A DNA stretch of 64,000 bases from Isohypsibius dastychi (lineage: Eukaryota > Tardigrada > Eutardigrada > Parachela > Isohypsibiidae), in assembly GCA_034696485.1 (NCBI GenBank), contig JAQIWT010000006.1, positions 1 to 64,000 of the forward strand. The letters are read 5' to 3'. Positions 57,577 to 64,000 of the stretch are shown piece by piece. The position numbers were made by a program, and so were the translations under genes. A model generated the notes under the pieces. The model saw nothing but the letters and a program-made list of their open reading frames with translations. It ran no database searches and was not told where the DNA came from. The first letter of the stretch is position 1, and the number at the start of each line of letters is the position of its first letter.

Positions 57577-59247
57577 CTGCAACAATGACAAGGATGTTAT
57601 TATGTCCACATGATCGTCTGACCCCATAACTGCCATAATTGTTCAACTTTCCGTGCAATCTACTTTTTTCAATCGTTCGACAAAACATTTACATTTGTCG
57701 GGAAAATAAAGTTGGACACTATAATTAAGTGGTGTGAAAGAGTTGCCACAGGGTCTGACAACTGAAAAATGTGAACAAAAGTGTTGTGATGAAAGCATAT
57801 TTTTGCGGGAAATTGATTGCATGCTAACTCGAGCGGAGACGAAATTTGGAAGGCCTAAGATTAAATGGTTTTTAAGAAGCACTGGGTAACAGCGCTCAAG
57901 TATGGATTTATTCCAGCGCTCGAAACGACCCTATCAAAATGCAGCCTTCTTGAAGGAATTCGATACTGTTTTTCTATCGGTGCTTGACGAAAATTCAATT
58001 TTTGTTTGACGAGCAATTTTTTCGATATGGTTTTGTCATCTCAATCAAAAACACGCGCTTGTTCAGTTCCGAAAGTTGGTTCCGTTATATTATGAAATAC
58101 CAGGAAAACACGAAATCCCGGCAACCCCATTTCGCGGATATAATCCCGACGCACCCCTATCCTCTTACCCCCCCCCCCCCCCCAGGTCGAGTGAATATTC
58201 GAAAAGAATGATCAGTGAGTTACAATTAAGTAAAGCACAAAGAAAAATAGAAACGAATGGATATGGTTTTGTGAGAATACATTTTCTAAAATGCATGATC
58301 ATCGTCCAGTCCAGTCAGATCAAAACCTTTGATTAGATGACGTCATTGATTGTTAATTTATCCATCAGACGGCTCACTCGACCAACTGGGGGGGGGGGGG
58401 GAGGCCAGGGGTGCGTCGGGATTATATCCGCGAAATGGGGTTGCCGGGATTTCGTGTTTTCCTTGTACTGAAAAATAAATAAAAATAAATAAAAATTAAT
58501 TTTGAAAAACATGTTTTATCAACCATTTTCTGAACCGGGAGACAACAGAGGTCGTTTGTCCATCCACCACCTATGACCGGGCTTTCTTTTATCCATTTCA
58601 AGTTAGACAATTGATTGAACAAAACATAAACAAGCAAGACCAGTTTTTTTTATTGACGGAAACAAAGTATGAAGGCAAGGTAAAATAAAACCGATCCCTA
58701 ACGATTCTTATCGTAAAACATATTTCACATGGTAATTAAACGCCTCGTGACCTTCAATAAAGAAGAACAAATATCTGGTTTTCGAACGAATTATGATGAT
58801 CCACTGTTACTGTTTTTTTGTTTGCAAATCAACTGTTACGTAAATCGTGATCCAACTTCAGTTTGATATTCAACAAATTAACAACTTGTACATCAGCGGT
58901 AATTTAAAACCAACTGTAAGATAGAATCAAAAGTTCCGAATTTTGCGAAACTAAATTAACTAAAAACCTTAAAAAATACAATCAGTCTTCCTCTTTTCAA
59001 GTACTACCTAGTACCATAAACATTTCAAACAGCCGATGACATATCCAGAATATTTCAGAAACTAAAAAAGAATACAAAAGCGGTTGAATAACCCAAAATC
59101 CACTACGATACATTTCGAAATTTGAAACGTTAGAAACACCAGGCGTAAGACTGCAAACATCTTTGAGGCACGCCGGTAAATTGATGGGCTTTCCAGTACA
59201 CAAAGACTCTCTATTCAAAACAAGGGAAACAGCGAGTGTCAACTCAC
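57577..59247. other. Gap between the REEP exon and the receptor; holds a fold-back repeat
   Basis: This should contain the receptor's signal-peptide exon and/or the remaining REEP exons, but none could be identified by reading all minus-strand frames. The fold-back element at 58102-58463 is the main feature. Confidence 0.35.
58102..58463. mobile_element. Fold-back inverted repeat, 57-bp perfect outer arms
   Basis: 58102-58158 and 58407-58463 are perfect 57-bp inverted copies (containing CGAAATCCCGGCAACCCCAT). The match continues less perfectly inward through C and G runs to GTCGAGTGA / TCACTCGAC (58186-58194 and 58374-58382). The loop of about 180 bp has no long ORF. Such structure is typical of MITEs or fold-back elements; no convincing target duplication was found, so the true ends may lie slightly outside. 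The transcript would form a long hairpin. Confidence 0.85.
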
Positions 59248-59432
59248 CAAAACGCCAAGAAGATATCCGTGAATGTTTCCAGCGCAAGGAAGAGCGAGAA
59301 AACAACCCAATACATCATCCATTTGACGTAATCTTTCGGTGATTTATTCCGAATGGCTTTATAGGATGCGTAGGCCGGATATAAAATTCCCAGGCATAAT
59401 CTGATGACAAAATAAAACACCAAAATAAACAT
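59248..59432 (-). CDS. REEP1-4-like ER-shaping protein, first coding exon only
   Basis: One exon of 185 nt with a clear GT donor (TTTTG|gtgagt). It encodes [19 protein letters not shown], the same length as the human REEP1 N-terminus up to LYP, then [20 protein letters not shown] and [23 protein letters not shown] proteins insert a hairpin into the ER membrane, bend tubules and link them to microtubules. The next expected segment (FPFYYELK..., SPYTKG) was not found downstream on this strand before the nicotinic receptor gene. Either the remaining exons lie beyond that gene, making it nested, or this is a truncated copy. The start is supported by alignment to REEP1. Confidence 0.7.
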
Positions 59433-61108
59433 GCTGACAAATAAAAGTATCCACGAATATGAAAATCCCCTTTTCTTATTATCGAAGACTTCCGGTCAAC
59501 AAAAAAACGTCGGCTTCTTAGTGGATTTTTCAATCCATCTCATTATTAACGCCCCAGTAAACGCCGTTAAAAAAAAAACATTTAATCGAAAACTAATCCG
59601 ATAAAAACTGGCTGCTGATGTCGACTTCCGGTTGGAAATTATAAACTTTTCAAGTCGATGAAAATGCTTTTGGTACAAAATAGCAATGTGGGTTCAAAAA
59701 TAAGATGTGATCGCAACATGAAAGATGCTAATCCATCCTGACATAATGCAACGCCTTGAGAGAGGAATAAGAAGAGAAGCTGTTTTACGATCGGAATTCC
59801 GAGTCGTTTGCATAAACTGAAAAAACAGCTGTGCGATGCGAAATCGCATCACTGGGTCGGCTTTCGCCTTCAGTTGCACAAAAAACGCCAATGCGGTGAT
59901 GCGGTTTTATTTATCACAAGAGGCTATCGATGCGAGTTCAAACAACTCGTGAAAAAAATTATGGTGGAGATTCTATAAATAAAAGGCGGTAAATATCAAG
60001 TTGTGCTTTCGGGCTGAGAGTTGTTGAGATGGATTCCTGCTGAGCAAGATGAGAAAAATAATGTGGGGCAGGCGTAGATAAAAAAAGGAAAATGTCAGCG
60101 AAAGAAAAACTGAAAAAATCCAGGAAAAAAGCGAAATAAAATAAGAATAATCATTGGTCTTGAAACGGAATATGAATTAAAAAAATTCAATTATGAATTT
60201 ACGAATAAACCAAAAAAAACATAAAAAATATTTTCAACAGTCGAACTTCGAAACTGCAAGAAAAAAAATCTGGCCCCGGACTGTTTTGTTTCAGATCGAA
60301 ATTAATACTAAGAATATTTAGCTTTTTAGAAAATTATAAGAGGATTACATTCCTGACACTTGGATACTTTAAATTGACACATACAAAATTAAAAAAAATC
60401 ATGACTTTCCGAAATTCTCAAATTTCAAACAAAAACTGCGAAAAAATTCGAAATTTCTCCAATGTCTGTTTTCGATTTCTGAAGTAAAAAGAGACGAGGT
60501 TAGTAGATCAGTCATGCCGAATTTCCCCTAACAAAAAGCCAAGCAGATCCCTCAACGCTAACTCGAAAATCAAAGCCACAATCCTTCGCTGTAAAAAAGT
60601 GGAGCTGTTTTTCTCAAAGATAAATTTGGTGACAGGAGATGAGTTGCTTTCAGAGCCAGTCACGGGAAACTGCGCCTAATTAGAGCTTAGCACTTAATCA
60701 ACACCAGCTGTGCTGTGCCACATTCTCCACTTGCAAAACTAGAAATGAAAGCCAGAAGGTCGAAAAACCACAACAAACAAATGAAAAAGCACAACTGTTC
60801 CTTCCATTCGCTGCTTTCTATCTCAGCAAAACCCATCCTAAAACTTCTTTACCTACTTCGATGAATAATTCTGAACTAATCCATTTCTATCCAAATACAA
60901 GAACACACCGAGAGAGCTCTCAGATGTGAATCAGAACAGATAATCAGAATAACGTCGGCAGTGAGCCCCAATTTCCTGTATGATTCAGCGACGATTAGAA
61001 TGCGAGCTACGGGAATCTTGTCGCAACAGCCAGTTATAACTTGAGGATTACTTCAAAGTGTACTTGGGCAGTCAGCCGTGCTTCTGGTCAAACAACTAGA
61101 TCACTTAC
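59433..61108. other. Intergenic or 5' intron, nothing recognised
   Basis: Upstream of the REEP exon. Short ORFs only, with several poly-A/poly-T stretches and no recognisable element. Confidence 0.4.
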
Positions 61109-61475
61109 ATTACGAGGCGAGAAAGAATGACGGAGAACATGTTGAAGTCGTTCAGGAGCGTAAAATTTCACAGATAATGATGTCCGAAATTGCAGTCCGT
61201 TGAATGAATTTTCCAGATGATTATTGGAGAACAGTTGAGCCTGAAGTGACGTTCTATCATAGTCCGTACAAGAAAGTCGTGTAGTTTTTGGGGAATTATA
61301 AAACATTCGCTACTTACCAGTTTTGTTCTCCAGCAACAACAGCTAAACAGATGTTTGCAGTTGCAGAAGCACGCAACTGACGCCAAGCCCTATCGTCTGT
61401 TCCGTCGGTCGGAGCGATCGAGTCACAAATGGATGTCGTAAAAATCAGATCGCGACGAAGAGTACGTTGTGTTCC
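61109..61475 (-). other. Two splice-site-bounded segments, possible leader or unknown exons
   Basis: Segments 61475-61318 and 61240-61109 are each flanked by good signals (acceptors TTGCGCAG and CACTTCAG; donors CTG|gtaagta and AAT|gtaagtg). Joined in the only open frame of the first, translation stops in the second (…HHYL). They may be 5' untranslated exons of the REEP gene, part of a non-coding RNA, or chance. Confidence 0.3.
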
Positions 61476-61567
61476 CTGCGCAACAATAAGCGGAAAGAGG
61501 AAATGGTGTTGCACTTTGAGATTGCTCAAACAAAGAAAATTTGTAAACGGAAGCAGTGCGAAACTGC

Positions 61568-62278
61568 CAGTGGCGTATACAAGTCTGGAAAAAGAGGGAG
61601 TGAGTGAGGGGTTGACCTTTTTAGAAGGGGGGGGGGGATACCAAAGGGGGTGACCTTTAACTGAGGGGTCCAGATGTCGGGAGGTGGGGGGGGGGGGGGT
61701 GTTAGGAAATACATTGCGAAAAAGGGATGCTATGCGAGTTCAGCGATCCATTTGCGGGGGATTCCCCCCAGAACTAGGGAGCTGCCCCTCACTGGAGACC
61801 TCTCCCTTTTCAGAGAGGGGAAAATTTTTGAACGGGTGAAAAATCTTTGGTTTTTGATTTTTCATATTTTTCGGATAGTTGTAGAGCAGAAAAAATCAAT
61901 TTTACAATTGGAAAAACGGAATTCTCCGCTGTGGAAATTTGCTTTTTTCCGGCGTACGAGGTCGAAGCCGGCTTTTCAGAGACCAAAACTAGTCATCGGT
62001 CGGTCCAAAAGATACAATATTCTCAGCATCTGTTCGCAGTACGTATTCAGAAAACCCAGCTATGTGGTCGCGTAACTAGTGGACCACAATCGCGAGCGCA
62101 AAATTTTTTGGGAATACTTAATTTTTAAAAAATTTCCCCCTTTTGAAAAATGTGTAAATTCCGCCAAAAAGGGGGGGGGGGTGAGTCTCGCCAAAAGGGG
62201 GGGGGGTGAGTCCCTAATATTCTGGCCAAAAAGGGGGGGGGGTGAGTGACCCAAAAATAAGGGCTTCCTACGCCACTG
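61568..62278. mobile_element. Non-autonomous hAT-superfamily transposon with 8-bp TSD
   Basis: 711-bp element. Its ends are CAGTGGCGTA (61568-61577) and the inverse TACGCCACTG (62269-62278). It is bounded on both sides by the identical octamer GAAACTGC (61560-61567 and 62279-62286). An exact 8-bp target duplication plus CAGTGGCGTA-type termini is the hAT signature. No transposase ORF is present. Both subterminal regions are packed with long G runs (10-14 nt) and GTGAGT motifs, including three near-copies of a CCAAAA-G(n)-TGAGT unit at 62163-62249. The perfect TSD suggests a recent insertion. Confidence 0.9.
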
Positions 62279-62545
62279 GAAACTGCAGATGAAAATCAGC
62301 AGAAAAGCGCACGTGATTTACAGAAAATCCGCTCCGCTTTCGAAGCCACGCTACGCTACGTACGAACTTCAGTTATAAAAACGTGAGAGCCGAGGTCCAG
62401 TGTCCAGTTCTGCTTTTCTTTTGGTCATATTCTTGACTGTTATCAAAATCTCCATGAGCATAAACGGCCGAACCAGAATGTTTAATTAACTTCACATCTT
62501 CTCAATTTTTTCAAGACACAATCTCAGATAGACCGGAGGTCGGCT

Positions 62546-63458
62546 TTATTTTGACGGCGGTTTCTCCGGAAGTCGGGGATTTGCTTCCGCTCCAGCTTGA
62601 TTTCTTTTCAGAGTCACGCTTTTATTGTGGAGCTCATAGGCGGAAGTCAAGGTGTCATTTACGATCTGCATATCACGCTCAATACTTCGAGCCCAGTTTT
62701 CGACGTCGCCAAGTTCCTTTAGAGCACCGTTGAACTGTTCGGTCAGCTGGAGCCATTGATTGGTTTGGTGTGTGAATCTGGTGACTTTGGTGTGAAGAGA
62801 CTTGGCTTCGGAATCGATGCGACGCTGATTGAGGTAGGCTTGGGACACTCTGAAAAAACACTTCTGAATCGATTGTTCAGATTGCAAGCGCTAAAACGAA
62901 TAAAGAAAATATTAGAACAAATACGAAAAAAACTCAGAAAATCACATGAGCAAATTAACGCATTGATAAATAAGCAGCCCCAGGGATTTCAAGCAGCATT
63001 TATCTGTCATCATTCCAGAATGATCCGATTTCATAGACTGCATTCGTTTGCTGAAATTCTGGAGGACACTTCCTGTTGGTCGCAATTAGAGGCGATTCGT
63101 AAACGGAAGAAAAGTCGGCCATAAAATTGAGACGAAGAGAACAACAACGAGTCAGTCATTCGTCTCAAATAAAAAAGAGGTACGACTACGAGGTAACTCA
63201 AGGGTAATAAAATACAAACTTACGAATTGTTCAAATCCTGGACGACGACTCTTGTCAGCTGATCAGCAGCTTCCAGCGCTTCTTTCCTCTTCCGTTCTAT
63301 AAACAAATAATGAAAACTGAATCGAGACGAAAGGCAGAAAGCGCTTTCCAGAATGACAAAGCTGAAGACACGAGAAAGGATCCTAAATTTCTACCTGAAA
63401 CTTCCTTGCGATATTTCTGCCTGGCTTGGTGTTCCTTCACAACGCTGCTCAACATCAT
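62546..63458 (-). CDS. BLOC1S1: BLOC1S1 (BLOS1/GCN5L1), BLOC-1 and BORC subunit
   Basis: Three exons, 63458-63395, 63296-63224 and 62849-62546, 441 nt, 146 residues. It is a small coiled-coil subunit shared by BLOC-1 and BORC, which control lysosome-related organelle biogenesis and lysosome positioning; in mammals it is also implicated in mitochondrial protein acetylation. It matches human BLOC1S1 throughout: SSVVKEHQARQKYRKEV at the start, VSQAYLNQRRIDSEAKSLH, QTNQWLQLTEQFNGALKEL, and the near-invariant GDVENWARSIERDM. The C-terminus is about 20 residues longer than in human and ends RLPEKPPSK. Start is the first of two adjacent ATGs; the second (63455) matches the human start better. The hAT element lies about 270 bp beyond its stop. 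Confidence 0.96.
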
Positions 63459-63829
63459 CAAATACTCGTTCAGCGTACTTTTCCCGTAACAGAATGAACT
63501 GATGTACGTGAAGATATCAAAACAGAAAAGATCAACGACAAAATTAAAAAGGTAAACAAGAAAGTTCAAAAGAAAAGCTGTGGAGTTGACAGATTACACC
63601 CCCTGCCTACCCTCCCCCACCCCCAGCTGGACCGTCCCATTTCCATGCGCCAGCGAATTTGGTAAACATTTGTTCTTCTGAAATTTTCGATTTTAATTGT
63701 TTCTTCTCTTGTTTGTTACCGCATGCAAAACGAATGTTCCACATTGCAAAAAATTTCCCACTCACTATTCTCCAGATTGTTCGAAGTTTTCCGCCTTCTC
63801 GGGATGATATTCACGGACCACACGTTTCT
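63459..63829. other. 5' flank of BLOC1S1
   Basis: Pyrimidine-rich stretch around 63598-63640 (CCCCCTGCCTACCCTCCCCC and similar). No gene supported. Confidence 0.35.
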
Positions 63830-64000
63830 TCAAAATCCGATGTGAATATAATCGGATTTCTTCAGATGTCTGCCTTCTTCAAGATATCCCTGTAGAATTT
63901 GGACAGATGGAAGAAGAACGCATAGATCTTCTCCCGAGCATCGCGTCAGATCCCAGTCTCTGTATTCCATTAAACTCGGAACTCCCTCAAAGCGTCCTCA
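63830..64000 (-). CDS. Possible 3' terminal exon of an unrecognised gene, runs off the window
   Basis: Reading inward from the right edge, one minus-strand frame stays open for 56 codons to a stop at 63830-63832. It contains SLMEYRDWDLTRCSGEDLC, then VLLPSVQILQGYLEEGRHLK. A second frame within it encodes a plausible helix (AREKIYAFFFHLSKFYRDIL), so the real frame is uncertain. No family recognised. Confidence 0.25.

Noticed and set aside
1-64000. CRISPR arrays, bacterial operons, prophage or a new defence system
   Set aside because: The window is clearly animal nuclear DNA with spliced genes; no regular repeat-spacer array or prokaryotic gene cluster is present.

Overview
This window looks like a compact animal genome: about 40% GC by eye, multi-exon genes with GT-AG introns (many only 53-100 bp), metazoan neuropeptide receptors and a nicotinic receptor. 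I rebuilt the gene models by hand from splice signals, and each complete one closes in frame. The shortest introns are longer than the typical Caenorhabditis intron, and the 3' splice sites are looser than its near-invariant TTTTCAG. A Prrx-like homeobox gene and a PPP1R36-like gene are also present. These traits suggest a small ecdysozoan with flagellated sperm, such as a tardigrade, rather than a Caenorhabditis-like nematode. That placement is inference.

Layout. 1-4 kb: a neuromedin-U-type GPCR (minus strand), 3' end outside the window. 7.2-8.9 kb: CCDC25. 9.4-12.6 kb: an unrecognised 649-residue protein. 16.5-19.5 kb: a RASD/Dexras-like GTPase with a CAAX box. 21.1-22.5 kb: a cytosolic sulfotransferase. 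24.0-26.4 kb (plus strand): a secreted Gly/Tyr/Ser-rich protein. 27.2-29.8 kb: a WIPI4/WDR45 (EPG-6) autophagy propeller. 32.8-37.4 kb: an NPY/RYamide-type GPCR with a MITE-like inverted repeat and an unexplained acidic ORF in its introns. 38.1-41.8 kb: a twelve-exon PPP1R36-like gene. 42.1-43.8 kb: a PepE-type dipeptidase with a perfect 43-bp palindrome in an intron. 44.0-45.0 kb and 46.3-47.1 kb: two novel secreted proteins. 48.6-49.8 kb: the Prrx-like homeobox gene, 5' exon not found. 50.7-52.4 kb: a SMIM13-like membrane microprotein convergent with an intronless FITM lipid-droplet protein. 53.2-57.6 kb: a nicotinic receptor alpha-type subunit, 5' exon not found. 59.2-59.4 kb: an orphan REEP1-4 exon. 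61.6-62.3 kb: a non-autonomous hAT transposon with intact 8-bp target duplications. 62.5-63.5 kb: BLOC1S1.

The genes do not form one pathway. Several serve membrane and organelle biology (WIPI4 in autophagosomes, FITM at the ER and lipid droplets, REEP in ER shape, BLOC1S1 in lysosome-related organelles). Several others serve neural signalling (two peptide GPCRs, a nicotinic subunit, a RASD-like GTPase). No bacterial-type system, CRISPR array, rRNA or convincing tRNA was seen.
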